DNA from: Flavobacteriales bacterium
GTDB taxonomy: Bacteria; Bacteroidota; Bacteroidia; Flavobacteriales_F; PHOS-HE28
Length of the DNA stretch: 64,000 nt
Direction: 5' to 3'
Assembly (NCBI GenBank): GCA_016788635.1
Contig: JAEUSU010000027.1
Span: 62,001-126,000, forward strand
Position 1 is the first letter of the stretch. Every line of letters begins with the position of its first letter. The notes beneath the pieces were generated by a model. It was not told the DNA's origin. It did not search any database and was given only the letters and a program-made list of their open reading frames with translations. The position numbers were made by a program, and so were the translations under genes. Positions 1-7,678 of this stretch are shown one piece after another.

Positions 1-282
1 GCCATCCTTGTTCCACCAGCGCCACTCGCCTTCCATGGTGCCACCCTTACCCCTGCGGCGTCCTTCACGGATCAGGGTGCCATCCGTGAGGTATTCGCGG
101 ACCAACACGAGGGTGGTATCCGCATGATCGCGCTGGATCACCACATAGCGTTCCGCCCCGGCTGCGCTCCGGAGCGTGTCCTGTTCCTTGGAGAGATAAA
201 GCGTGTCCTGCGCCGCGAGGGGCAGCAGTCCGGACATGCAGAAACCGGCTGAGACGAGGCTTAGATGTAGCGATCGCCCCAT
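1..282 (-). CDS. Secreted hypothetical protein, 3'-truncated by window edge
   Basis: The N-terminal 94 residues of a protein that runs off the left edge. The start ATG at 282 overlaps the end of the mannose-1-phosphate guanylyltransferase gene by 22 nt. Translation begins MGRSLHLSLVSAGF and passes through a hydrophobic stretch to LPLAAQ|DT, a plausible Sec signal peptide with an AxA-like cleavage site. The visible tail contains EGEWRWWNKDG, which resembles the G-x-W-x-x-(W/Y)-x-x-x-G pattern of MORN/YwqK-type repeats; this assignment is an inference from one repeat. An internal ATG at residue 15 is an alternative start but would shorten the signal peptide. It is the last visible gene of the minus-strand operon that starts at 2245. 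Function unknown. Confidence 0.6.
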   Translation of the reverse strand, partial: MGRSLHLSLVSAGFCMSGLLPLAAQDTLYLSKEQDTLRSAAGAERYVVIQRDHADTTLVLVREYLTDGTLIREGRRRGKGGTMEGEWRWWNKDG

Positions 283-1355
283 TCGGCAGTGGCATCGGAC
301 ACGAATTGTCGGATGCGTTGCTCCTCCTGAAGCGGACAGATCAACAGGGCATCCGGGGTGCTTACCACGATGTGGTCTTCCAGGCCCTGCACCACCACCA
401 GCCGTCCGTCCTGGGCATGCACCACATTCCTCCCGCTGCCGTAGATCCGCACCGGACCGCCGACGACCGCATTGCCTTCCGCATCCTTTTCCAGGTGGGT
501 GTACAAGCTGCCCCAGGTGCCCAGGTCGCTCCAGCCGAAATCGCTGACCACCACGAAGACCCGGTCTGACTTCTCCAATATGCCGTAGTCGATGCTGATG
601 CTCTCCACCCCGGCGTAGGTGCGTTCCACGAAGGCGGTCTCCCCGGGCGTACCATACACGGACCGCCCTTCGGCGAACTGTGCCGCCATGGTGGGCAGAT
701 GCCGGGTGAATGCCGTTTGGATGCTCTTGAGGCTCCAGATGAATATGCCGCTGTTCCAGAGGAAATCTCCGCTCTCCAGAAAGCGCCGGGCGGTCTCCAG
801 GTCGGGCTTTTCGGTGAAGGTGCGCACCCGTTTCACCTTCGGGTGGTGCAGGGTCTCCTGCGTATCGAACTGGATGTAACCGTAGCCGGTGTCCGGCCGG
901 TTGGGCATGATACCCAGGGTGACGAGCCCATCGCCGGCGGTGGCCTGTTCCAGGGCGAGCTGCAGCGTGCTGTGGAACTCGGCCACATCGGTCACGAGGT
1001 GATCGCTGGGGGCCACGATCACCAATGCATCCGGGTCCTGCCGGGCGATGCGTTCGTTGGCAAAGGCCACGCAGGGCGCGGTGTTGCGGCGCGATGGTTC
1101 GAGCACGAGCTGGTCTTCGTTCAGCTCCGGTAGTTGATGCATCACCAGGTCTGCGTACGCATGGCTGGTAACCACCAGGATCCGGTCCGGGCCGCACAGG
1201 GGAAGGAAGCGATCATAGGTCTGTTGCAGCAGCGTGCGGCCCAGCCCCAGGATGTCAAGGAACTGCTTGGGCCGCGCACTGCGGCTCATGGGCCAGAACC
1301 GGCTGCCGATGCCGCCGGCCATGATCACACAATAGGGTCGTTTACCGCTCATCAT
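261..1355 (-). CDS. manC: Mannose-1-phosphate guanylyltransferase (GDP-mannose synthesis)
   Basis: Makes GDP-mannose from GTP and mannose-1-phosphate, a cytosolic precursor for LPS and exopolysaccharide. The 364-aa protein has the nucleotidyltransferase signature near the N-terminus (MAGGIGSRFWPMSR, then PKQF, residues about 12-32) and later LVIVAPSDHLV, typical of the family, and FTEKPD in the sugar-binding part. Length fits the single-domain form; the C-terminal phosphomannose isomerase domain of bifunctional ManC proteins is absent. Two adjacent ATG codons (1355, 1352) could both serve as start. It lies 18 nt downstream of the SprT-like gene, so the two are probably co-transcribed. Confidence 0.93.
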   Translation of the reverse strand: MMSGKRPYCVIMAGGIGSRFWPMSRSARPKQFLDILGLGRTLLQQTYDRFLPLCGPDRILVVTSHAYADLVMHQLPELNEDQLVLEPSRRNTAPCVAFANERIARQDPDALVIVAPSDHLVTDVAEFHSTLQLALEQATAGDGLVTLGIMPNRPDTGYGYIQFDTQETLHHPKVKRVRTFTEKPDLETARRFLESGDFLWNSGIFIWSLKSIQTAFTRHLPTMAAQFAEGRSVYGTPGETAFVERTYAGVESISIDYGILEKSDRVFVVVSDFGWSDLGTWGSLYTHLEKDAEGNAVVGGPVRIYGSGRNVVHAQDGRLVVVQGLEDHIVVSTPDALLICPLQEEQRIRQFVSDATAEWGDRYI

Positions 1356-1373
1356 TCACGGAGTGGGGCCAGG

Positions 1374-2006
1374 TCAGGAGGCCTTGCGGGCGGGGGTGGG
1401 CAGGTTCACCTGCACTTCCGCCAGGGGGTCGATGAAATAGATGCGCCGGTCGTTGAGGCACCGGCATTTGAACCGCCGGCGGAGACGGGGTCCCTTCACG
1501 AATACGCGCTGGTTGAATCGGAAGAGGGTGTTCTCCCGCAGGTCTTCCAGGAAGGGCTTGGGATCCGGATCATAACGCCGGAGCACACGCATGAGGTCGT
1601 GGTCAGTGCAACTGGCTGCCGGGGCATCCTTCATGTGGTGCTCCAGCGCGTGCAATACGTCCCCGGGGAACACGGCCCGGCTCAGGAAGGGGCGCATCAG
1701 TCGGTGGTACTCAGCCTTCCAGGCCTGCCCATGCGGATTGGTCCAACGCCGTGTTTTCTGCACCGTGGTGTAGTGGGCGAACTCATGGATCAGCGTGACC
1801 AAGAAGGCGTATTTGTTCAGGTCCATGTTCACGCTCACCCGGTGGGGCAGGGTGCGTGTGGCAGCCCGATAGTCGCCGAGCTTGGTGGCCCGGGGCTTGG
1901 AGAGGCGCACCAGCACCGGGTTGCGCCGCAGCCAGGCCAGCACCACGGGCCATGCCGCAGCAGGAAGGTGCGCCCGCAGGCGAAGGATATCGTTCACAGG
2001 GGTCAT
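1374..2006 (-). CDS. SprT-like zinc metalloprotease-fold protein
   Basis: A 210-aa protein with a zinc-binding motif HEFAH at residues 74-78 (His74, Glu75, His78), followed by HGQAWKAEYHRLM, which matches the HG-x-x-(F/W)-x-x-x-(C/M) segment of SprT/Spartan-like domains. The SprT family includes DNA-protein crosslink proteases, but the substrate of this bacterial subgroup is not known. The chosen start at 2006 gives MTPVNDILRLR and an ATGA overlap with the stop of the upstream lipoprotein gene (2003-2005), so the two are translationally coupled. A longer reading frame upstream (to 2045) would overlap that gene and is less likely. A basic, Cys-containing C-terminal part (RRRFKCRCLNDRR) may form a small zinc ribbon. 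Confidence 0.82.
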   Translation of the reverse strand: MTPVNDILRLRAHLPAAAWPVVLAWLRRNPVLVRLSKPRATKLGDYRAATRTLPHRVSVNMDLNKYAFLVTLIHEFAHYTTVQKTRRWTNPHGQAWKAEYHRLMRPFLSRAVFPGDVLHALEHHMKDAPAASCTDHDLMRVLRRYDPDPKPFLEDLRENTLFRFNQRVFVKGPRLRRRFKCRCLNDRRIYFIDPLAEVQVNLPTPARKAS

Positions 2007-2245
2007 GCGGCCATGGGCTTCAGCATTCCTTCCACACCGGTCCACCCCTCATGCTTCGGCCAGGTGAACGCATGCCGGCCATCCTGCCGGCTTTCCGTCC
2101 GGTTCCATTTCGGGCAGTCGCAGCCCTTTTTCTTCTTGCGGGCGGCCCCGTGCCGTGGTGCAGAGGTGCAGCCCAGGACCAGCAGCCCTGTGAGCGACCA
2201 CGCCAGCAGCGGGAAAACCTTGGAAATACTGGGGAAAACGGACAT
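2003..2245 (-). CDS. Small lipoprotein
   Basis: An 80-aa predicted lipoprotein. After a short N-terminus comes a hydrophobic segment ending in the lipobox LVLG|C at residue 26, then TSAPRHGAARKKKKGCDCP, a lysine cluster followed by a CDCP motif. It should be processed by signal peptidase II and lipidated at Cys26. Start ATG 2245 was chosen because a TACATTTG promoter box lies only 8 nt upstream (2254-2261) and this start places the signal peptide correctly. It is the first gene of an operon with the SprT-like gene (4-nt overlap) and manC. Similar short basic KKGCDCPxW lipoproteins are common in Bacteroidota, with no assigned role. Confidence 0.75.
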   Translation of the reverse strand: MSVFPSISKVFPLLAWSLTGLLVLGCTSAPRHGAARKKKKGCDCPKWNRTESRQDGRHAFTWPKHEGWTGVEGMLKPMAA

Positions 2246-2253
2246 GGGAGCGT

Positions 2254-2261
2254 CAAATGTA
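2254..2261 (-). promoter_or_regulatory. -7 promoter box (TACATTTG) for the lipoprotein operon
   Basis: On the minus strand TACATTTG matches the Bacteroidota sigma-A -7 consensus TAnnTTTG. Only 8 nt separate it from the start ATG at 2245, so transcription should begin at or just before the start codon (leaderless mRNA). Confidence 0.6.
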
Positions 2262-2324
2262 GGGATCGGACACCACCGGTGCATAGTCCCTCAAGAACTT
2301 CCCTGCGGTCCATGGCCGAAGGGC

Positions 2325-2332
2325 TATTTTTG
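2325..2332 (+). promoter_or_regulatory. -7 promoter box (TATTTTTG) for mlaEF
   Basis: TATTTTTG matches TAnnTTTG and ends 12 nt before the mlaE ATG at 2345. No convincing -33 TTG element was seen. It supports starting mlaE at 2345 rather than at upstream in-frame codons. Confidence 0.55.
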
Positions 2333-2344
2333 GCCGCTGCCCGC

Positions 2345-3085
2345 ATGACCATCCTCTACCATATCGGCCGGTATTTCGAGCTTTTGGGGTTGGTTTTCGG
2401 GCGTCCGGAACGGCTTGGCCTCTATTGGAAGCGCACCGTGGAGGAGATGGACCTCCTGGGAGTGAAGAGCCTGGGTATCGTGGCCCTCCTCTCGGCCTTC
2501 ATGGGGGCGGTGATCACCATCCAGACCAAGACCAATATCGACAGCCCGCTGATCCAGGCCTGGGTGGTGGGCTTCGCCACGCGGCAGAGCACCATTCTGG
2601 AGTTCAGCCCCACGATCATCTCCCTGATCCTGGCCGGCAAGGTGGGCTCCAACATCGCGGCGGAGATCGGTTCCATGCGCGTGAAGGAGCAGATCGATGC
2701 CCTGGACATCATGGGCGTGAATTCCGCCGGCTACCTCATCCTGCCGAAGATCGTGGCCACCATGGCCATCAACCCCTTCCTGGTGATGATCAGCATGTTC
2801 CTGAGCATTTTCGGGGGTTGGCTGGCGGGCATGGAATCCGGGATCGTGGCCTCGGCCGATTTCATCCAGGGGATCCAGATGGGTTTCAAGCCCTACCACG
2901 TGGTCTATGCGCTCATCAAGACCGTGGTCTTCGCCTTCATCATCACCACGGTGAGCGCTTACCACGGCTACTACACCCGTGGCGGCACACGGGAGGTGGG
3001 CATCAGCAGCACACGCGCGGTGGTATACAGCAACGTGGTGATCCTGGTGACCAACCTGGTGCTGACCCAATTGCTGCTGATATGA
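2345..3085 (+). CDS. mlaE: MlaE-family ABC transporter permease
   Basis: A 246-aa inner-membrane permease of the MlaE/YrbE family, which moves phospholipids between inner and outer membranes. The sequence has the family's core: IVALLSAFMGAVITIQT, the LAGKVGSNIAAEIGSMRV segment (coupling region that contacts the ATPase), and DALDIMGVNSAGYLI. Several hydrophobic segments follow, ending in VILVTNLVLTQLLLI. The start was set at 2345 because upstream in-frame sequence reads through a promoter box and has no family similarity. Its last base overlaps the ATPase gene (ATGA), a typical two-gene unit. No MCE-domain (MlaD) gene lies in this window. Confidence 0.92.
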   Translation: MTILYHIGRYFELLGLVFGRPERLGLYWKRTVEEMDLLGVKSLGIVALLSAFMGAVITIQTKTNIDSPLIQAWVVGFATRQSTILEFSPTIISLILAGKVGSNIAAEIGSMRVKEQIDALDIMGVNSAGYLILPKIVATMAINPFLVMISMFLSIFGGWLAGMESGIVASADFIQGIQMGFKPYHVVYALIKTVVFAFIITTVSAYHGYYTRGGTREVGISSTRAVVYSNVVILVTNLVLTQLLLI

Positions 3086-3843
3086 TCGAGGTACGCGGGC
3101 TGAGCAAGCGGTTCGGCAAGGTGCAGGTGCTCCAGGGCATCGATGCGGTATTTGTGCCGGGCAAGGTGAACCAGGTGATCGGGAAGAGCGGATCGGGAAA
3201 GAGCGTGCTGGCCAAGTGCATCGTGGGCCTGCACCGCCCCGAAGAGGGCGAGGTGCTGTATGAAGGCCGCTCGTTCCACGCCATGGACAAGGACGAGAAG
3301 CGCGAGATCCGCCAGCAGATCGGCATGCTGTTCCAGGGTTCAGCCTTGTTCGACAGCCAGACCGTGTTGGAGAACGTGATGTTCCCGTTGAAGATGTTCG
3401 GCACCATGCCGCGCAGCGAGATGGAGGACCGCGCGCACGTGTGCCTGAAAAGGGTGAACATCGTGGACAAGGACGGTCTATACCCGGCCGAGTTGAGCGG
3501 CGGCATGCAGAAGCGCGTGGGCATCGCGCGCGCCATTGCCATGAACCCGAAGTACCTGTTCTGCGACGAGCCCAATAGTGGTCTGGACCCGCAGACGAGC
3601 ATTGTGATCGATGACCTGATCAAGGAGATCACCGATGAGTTCAACACCACCACCCTCGTGATCACGCACGACATGAACTCGGTGATGGAGACCGGTGAGA
3701 ACATCCTCTTCATCCACCAGGGGCGCAAGTGGTGGCAGGGCGGGCGCGAGGACCTTTTCCATAGCGACAATGCCGAGCTGAACGCCTTCATCTTCGCAGG
3801 CGATCTGATGCGCACGGTGAAAAAGGCGAAGACCGGAAGCTGA
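3082..3843 (+). CDS. mlaF: MlaF-family ABC transporter ATP-binding protein
   Basis: The 253-aa cytoplasmic ATPase partner of MlaE. Visible motifs in order: Walker A GKSGSGKS, Q-loop around QQIGMLFQGSALFDS, signature LSGGMQKR, Walker B YLFCDEP, D-loop SGLDP and switch histidine in ITHD. The LFQ-GSALFDSQTV segment is characteristic of the lipid-transport (Mla/Mkl) ATPase branch. The start ATG overlaps the mlaE stop by 4 nt, indicating translational coupling. Confidence 0.93.
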   Translation: MIEVRGLSKRFGKVQVLQGIDAVFVPGKVNQVIGKSGSGKSVLAKCIVGLHRPEEGEVLYEGRSFHAMDKDEKREIRQQIGMLFQGSALFDSQTVLENVMFPLKMFGTMPRSEMEDRAHVCLKRVNIVDKDGLYPAELSGGMQKRVGIARAIAMNPKYLFCDEPNSGLDPQTSIVIDDLIKEITDEFNTTTLVITHDMNSVMETGENILFIHQGRKWWQGGREDLFHSDNAELNAFIFAGDLMRTVKKAKTGS

Positions 3844-3858
3844 ACGCTCCCGGTCTTC
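3828..3858 (+). terminator. Hairpin at the end of mlaF
   Basis: Perfect 9-bp arms GAAGACCGG (3828-3836) and CCGGTCTTC (3850-3858) around a 13-nt loop that contains the mlaF stop codon. No T-tract follows on either strand, so termination is only plausible. It sits between convergent genes. Confidence 0.4.
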
Positions 3859-3880
3859 GGTCCTGCGATCGCGATGCAGC

Positions 3881-5698
3881 TTATGGTCTAGCCAGGCTGA
3901 TGCCACGCGTGATGCCGTCCACACGCACCGTGGCGCGGTAGAGGCCGGGGGACAACGGGGCCATGTCCAGGTCTTGCATGTACTGCCCGATGGCCAGCAC
4001 GCCCAGATCGCGATGGAGCACCACGCGTCCAGCGGCATCGTGCAGCAGCAGCTCGGTCCGTCCACCTTGTGCCAGTTCGAAAACGACCGTTCCGGAACCA
4101 TCCATCGGGTTCGGCCAGGCGGACAGCGTGGAAACCCCACCATGTTGTTCCTCCATGCCGATCACCCCGCCCAGGATGGCGCGCACCATGGGTGTGCGGG
4201 TCACATAGAAATTCTGGTCGGTGTTGGGGTAACGCAGTATGCTCACCTGGGGTACGCTGAAGCCGCTGGTACCCACAGCCACTTGTTCAGCACCCCCGAA
4301 GCAACCCACCATCACACAATAGGCTTCGCCCACCTGCAGCGGTAAGGCTGCTTGCAGCGGAAGCGTGATGAAGGAGGAACCACCCGTTGGGTTCAGGTCG
4401 CTCGCCTGCACCTCGTATTCCAGTGTTTCCACAAGCGGATCAAGGTTGCCATCGTACACAATGCCATAAATGAGCACGCCGTCATCCGTGTTCTCGTGCA
4501 GGGCCACCCGTATGCCTTCCAGCACGCTGCCGGCCTGCTGCACGTCGAAAAAGTTGCCCACTTCGAACTGCGCCCCTGGAAAATCGGGACCCTGTTGCTG
4601 GGTGCTTTGCAGCACACCATTGTCCTGTGCCCAGGTGAACTCGCTCACTTCAAAGCTGAGTTGCGCCGAACCATTCGCAAGGTCATCATCCACCTGGTCC
4701 TGCACCACTTCGAGGTTCACCGTGTAGGTGCCCAATGCGCCATTCGGGGTGAATCCGTCCACCGCTGCCAGTTGTTCCAGGCCCGGCGCGAGGTTGTAAG
4801 GGACGCTGGAGCCGCTGAAGCCCGCACCACTGGGAGGGGTTACGGTGGCGTTGAGCACGATGCCGGTCTGGGCCAGATAGCCTTTGTTCTTCACCACGGC
4901 ATTCAACTGCATTTCGCGCAGCTGACCCACAGGGTAGATCGAATAGTCAATGTTGGCGAGGCCTGCATCCGCGAAGTTGAAGTTGGTGAGCCGGGGGTTC
5001 AGCAGGGCCATGTCGTTGGCGGCCAGTTCACGGATGGCCACGTTGTCGATCTGCCATCCGTAATCCCAGGAGCTCACATAACGGAAGCGCAGGCGCACGT
5101 TGGAGGGGTCGGCCGCCACCCAGGCGCTGATGTCCACGTCCATCAGCTCGGGGTTCGGGCGACCGTCACGGCCCACGCCGGCGTTGATCTCCACTTCGCT
5201 CCATGTGCTGCCACCATCCGTGCTTACACCCACATAGCAACTTTCCGCCTGCCATTCCTGGAAGTACTGCTCGAACTCCACCTTCAGGAAGGCTGGTGCT
5301 CCGCTGAGGTCGATCACCGGGCTGATCAGTGAGGCATTCGTGGTCAGTCCCACACCGAGGTAGTCATCATCCACCATCATCCAACCGGCCGGGGTGCTGC
5401 TGTTCAGCACGGGCACAGGGTAGGTGCTGGTGGTGGGCCCGGGGCCCGCGCTGGTCCATGCCCAGGCCACGCCGCTCACGGTATTCACGGTCCAGGCGCC
5501 GATGCCGGCATCAAAATCCTCGAAATAGTAGTCCGTTGCCTTGGCCGCGCCATGGGTGCCCTTGGTGGTCACCACGGCAGCGTCATGGCGTCCGTACGGA
5601 TGCGGTGGCAGACTTCCTGGTGATTGCGCGATCGCAAGGGCTGGAAGTAAGGCGGACAAGAGGGTGGCGAGTCTGTTCAAGCTGTACAAGTGCTTCAT
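3881..5698 (-). CDS. T9SS cargo protein, choice-of-anchor J type (paralog A of tandem array)
   Basis: A 605-aa secreted protein. Residues 1-25 form a Sec signal peptide ending ALAIAQ. Next comes a choice-of-anchor J / jelly-roll-like domain (YFEDFDAGIGAWTV to WQIDNVAIRE), a CARDB-like beta-sandwich (NKGYLAQTGIVLNATV), and a domain shared by all five paralogs (EYEVQASDLNPTGGSSF, VTRTPMVRAILG). The last about 80 residues are a type A sorting domain (PNPMDGSGTVV through a final basic segment), used for T9SS export and surface attachment. It starts 27 nt after the stop of paralog B with no promoter visible, so the two are probably co-transcribed. Its sorting domain and FGG motif (CFGGAEQV) are the most divergent of the five. 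Ligand or activity unknown. Confidence 0.85.
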   Translation of the reverse strand: MKHLYSLNRLATLLSALLPALAIAQSPGSLPPHPYGRHDAAVVTTKGTHGAAKATDYYFEDFDAGIGAWTVNTVSGVAWAWTSAGPGPTTSTYPVPVLNSSTPAGWMMVDDDYLGVGLTTNASLISPVIDLSGAPAFLKVEFEQYFQEWQAESCYVGVSTDGGSTWSEVEINAGVGRDGRPNPELMDVDISAWVAADPSNVRLRFRYVSSWDYGWQIDNVAIRELAANDMALLNPRLTNFNFADAGLANIDYSIYPVGQLREMQLNAVVKNKGYLAQTGIVLNATVTPPSGAGFSGSSVPYNLAPGLEQLAAVDGFTPNGALGTYTVNLEVVQDQVDDDLANGSAQLSFEVSEFTWAQDNGVLQSTQQQGPDFPGAQFEVGNFFDVQQAGSVLEGIRVALHENTDDGVLIYGIVYDGNLDPLVETLEYEVQASDLNPTGGSSFITLPLQAALPLQVGEAYCVMVGCFGGAEQVAVGTSGFSVPQVSILRYPNTDQNFYVTRTPMVRAILGGVIGMEEQHGGVSTLSAWPNPMDGSGTVVFELAQGGRTELLLHDAAGRVVLHRDLGVLAIGQYMQDLDMAPLSPGLYRATVRVDGITRGISLARP

Positions 5699-5725
5699 GG
5701 GTGCAACAGGGGTTTGCTTCAGGGG

Positions 5726-7582
5726 TCAGTGAACGACGAAAAGGCGTTGGGTCTGGCGCGTGTCACCCGCGAGACAGGAGATCAGGTACGCACCGGCCGG
5801 CCAGTTGGAAGTGTTGAGCATGATGCGTGAGGTACCGGGCTGAACATTCATCGGGCCGGAGTGCCACACTTGGCGGCCTTGTGCATCCTGCGCCACCAGC
5901 TCGATCGCCCCCGGGATCATGTCATGGAGAATGATGGTGGCTTGTTCGTTCGCGGGCACGGGCATCAGGCTCATTCCCTGCGCACCCGTGTTCGTAAGCT
6001 CGCGTTCACCCACGGCCGGGTTCATGTTCATGCGTACCATGGGGGTGGAGGTCACATAGAACCAGGTGGCCACGGGTACGTCATAGATCAACGAGGTCTG
6101 CGGCAGGCTGGTGCCGCTCACGCCCATGAACAGATCGCTGGCACCACCGAAATGGTTCACCATTGCCAGGTAGTCTGAACCGGCGAGCAAGGTGGGTCGG
6201 TCGGCCACCGCGAACGGCAGCGTAACGAAGGTTGATCCGCCGTTCGCATTGAGGTCTGATGCCTGGACCTCATACTCCTGTGTGGTGGCGATGGGATCGC
6301 GGTTCGCATCGTAGAGCGTGCCGGTGATCAGCACCCCCTCCGGGGTCGTGTTATGGATGGCCACATCAATGCCATAGAGCACATCTCCGCCGTTCACGAT
6401 ATGGAACCAGTTGCCCAAGTCGTACGCATCACCTTCATTGCTGTACCGCCCATTCACCACGCCACGGTCGCGTGCGAAGACATACTGGCTGATGGCGTAG
6501 GACTTGGAAAGCACGTTATCGCTGGGGTCATCGTCGGGGTCATCCGCAGTGAGCGTGAACTCCACTGTGTAGTTCCCGGTGCTGGCGGCAGGTGTCCAGG
6601 GCGTGGGGTAGATGCTGTCCTGACCGAATACCGGCAGGGTGGCGAGGTTGCCGGTTGAAGTGTGCACCACGGTGCTCGAAGCATTGCTCACCGCTGCGGT
6701 CAATTGAACGCCGGTCTGTGCTTCAAAACCCTCGTTGGTGAAGCGGCCCTTGAAGGTGAGTGGGCGCAATTGCGAGGTGGGATACACGCTGTATTCCAGC
6801 GCGCCGAAGTCGGGAGCGGTATCCCAGAACCATTCGCTGTAGTTCACCTCGGCCAGGCGCATGTCATCGGCCGGTGCATCGGTGATCCGGATGTCGTCGA
6901 TCATCCAGTAGTACACCCGTGCGTTCCATCCAATTCGGATGTACACGGTGGGCTGGCCGCCGGCCACCGAACTGACGTTCAAGCGGACCGTTTGCGCATT
7001 GGGTGAGGCGGCATTGGGCTGCACGGTGCCGCGCACGTTCCAAGTGGTCCAGTTCACGCTGTCATTGCTCACGGACACGTCCAGCGTAGGGGTGTTGTTG
7101 TAGCGGAAGAACTGCTCGAACTCGAGGCGCACATGCGGGTGTGCGCTCATGTCGATGGCGCTGGTGGTGAAGTGACTGCTGAGGTATTGGTAGGTGGTGC
7201 CACTGGGCTGCCCATATGTGACGTTGTTGGCCGAATCGGGGTCGCAGATCAGGAAGCCGTTGGCGCCTGTGGTGCTGGCGATGGCCGTGCCACCTGCCGT
7301 GCCGCTGTTGCCATTGAAAAAGCCCCAGCTGCCGTCGGTGGACCAAACCCAGGGGCAGATGCCCGAGAGGTCCTGTCTGGTCCAGCCGGCAGGGAAGCCG
7401 CTTCCAAAATCCTCGGACCACAGCACCGCCCGGTCTCCACTGCCGGTCGTTCCCAAATTCAGCAGTTCACTTTGTTGAAATGGACTCTCCGCAGGCGTGT
7501 GGGGGGGCACAGCAGGCTGGCCCGATTGTGCGTTCAGGAACTGTGTGCTGGAGAGAAGTAGGATGGCGTACAGTTGTTTCAT
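5726..7582 (-). CDS. T9SS cargo protein, choice-of-anchor J type (paralog B)
   Basis: A 618-aa secreted protein. The start at 7582 gives MKQLYAILLLSSTQFLNAQ, a clear signal peptide; an upstream in-frame ATG (7624) would lengthen it with a charged tail and overlap the promoter. The jelly-roll domain runs from VLWSEDFGSGFPAGW to YYWMIDDIRI, followed by a CARDB-like segment (GFEAQTGVQLTAAV), DDPSDNV, and the conserved block EYEVQASDLNANGGSTF ... NHFGGASD ... TSTPMVRMNMNP. The C-terminus is a T9SS type A sorting domain (MPVPANEQATIILHD to RLFVVH). Shared blocks show it is a paralog of its four neighbours. It heads a probable two-gene unit with paralog A. Likely a surface-displayed binding or adhesion protein, inferred from domain type only. 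Confidence 0.85.
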   Translation of the reverse strand: MKQLYAILLLSSTQFLNAQSGQPAVPPHTPAESPFQQSELLNLGTTGSGDRAVLWSEDFGSGFPAGWTRQDLSGICPWVWSTDGSWGFFNGNSGTAGGTAIASTTGANGFLICDPDSANNVTYGQPSGTTYQYLSSHFTTSAIDMSAHPHVRLEFEQFFRYNNTPTLDVSVSNDSVNWTTWNVRGTVQPNAASPNAQTVRLNVSSVAGGQPTVYIRIGWNARVYYWMIDDIRITDAPADDMRLAEVNYSEWFWDTAPDFGALEYSVYPTSQLRPLTFKGRFTNEGFEAQTGVQLTAAVSNASSTVVHTSTGNLATLPVFGQDSIYPTPWTPAASTGNYTVEFTLTADDPDDDPSDNVLSKSYAISQYVFARDRGVVNGRYSNEGDAYDLGNWFHIVNGGDVLYGIDVAIHNTTPEGVLITGTLYDANRDPIATTQEYEVQASDLNANGGSTFVTLPFAVADRPTLLAGSDYLAMVNHFGGASDLFMGVSGTSLPQTSLIYDVPVATWFYVTSTPMVRMNMNPAVGERELTNTGAQGMSLMPVPANEQATIILHDMIPGAIELVAQDAQGRQVWHSGPMNVQPGTSRIMLNTSNWPAGAYLISCLAGDTRQTQRLFVVH

Positions 7583-7609
7583 GGTCGATGTTTTCGGTGC
7601 TTGGCGTGA

Positions 7610-7616
7610 CAATATA
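7610..7616 (-). promoter_or_regulatory. Possible -7 box (TATATTG) for paralog B
   Basis: TATATTG on the minus strand is one T short of TAnnTTTG. It lies 27 nt before the paralog B start and abuts the T-run of the terminator of paralog C, so one transcription unit ends where the next appears to begin. Confidence 0.35.
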
Positions 7617-7651
7617 AAAAGCAAGGACCCCCGGGCAAGGCCCGGGGGTCC
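7616..7651 (-). terminator. Intrinsic terminator of paralog C
   Basis: Perfect 12-bp GC-rich arms (7625-7636 and 7640-7651) with an AAG loop in plus-strand terms, followed on the minus strand by TTGC and a T5 run. It is 27 nt past the stop of paralog C, a textbook rho-independent terminator. Confidence 0.85.
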
Positions 7652-7678
7652 ATTGGTTCAAAGCGGTACGGTCCGCGA

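Noticed and set aside
2324-3070. A 248-aa minus-strand open frame opposite mlaE
   Set aside because: Composition dominated by His, Gly and Asp; no start context and mlaE on the other strand is unambiguous.
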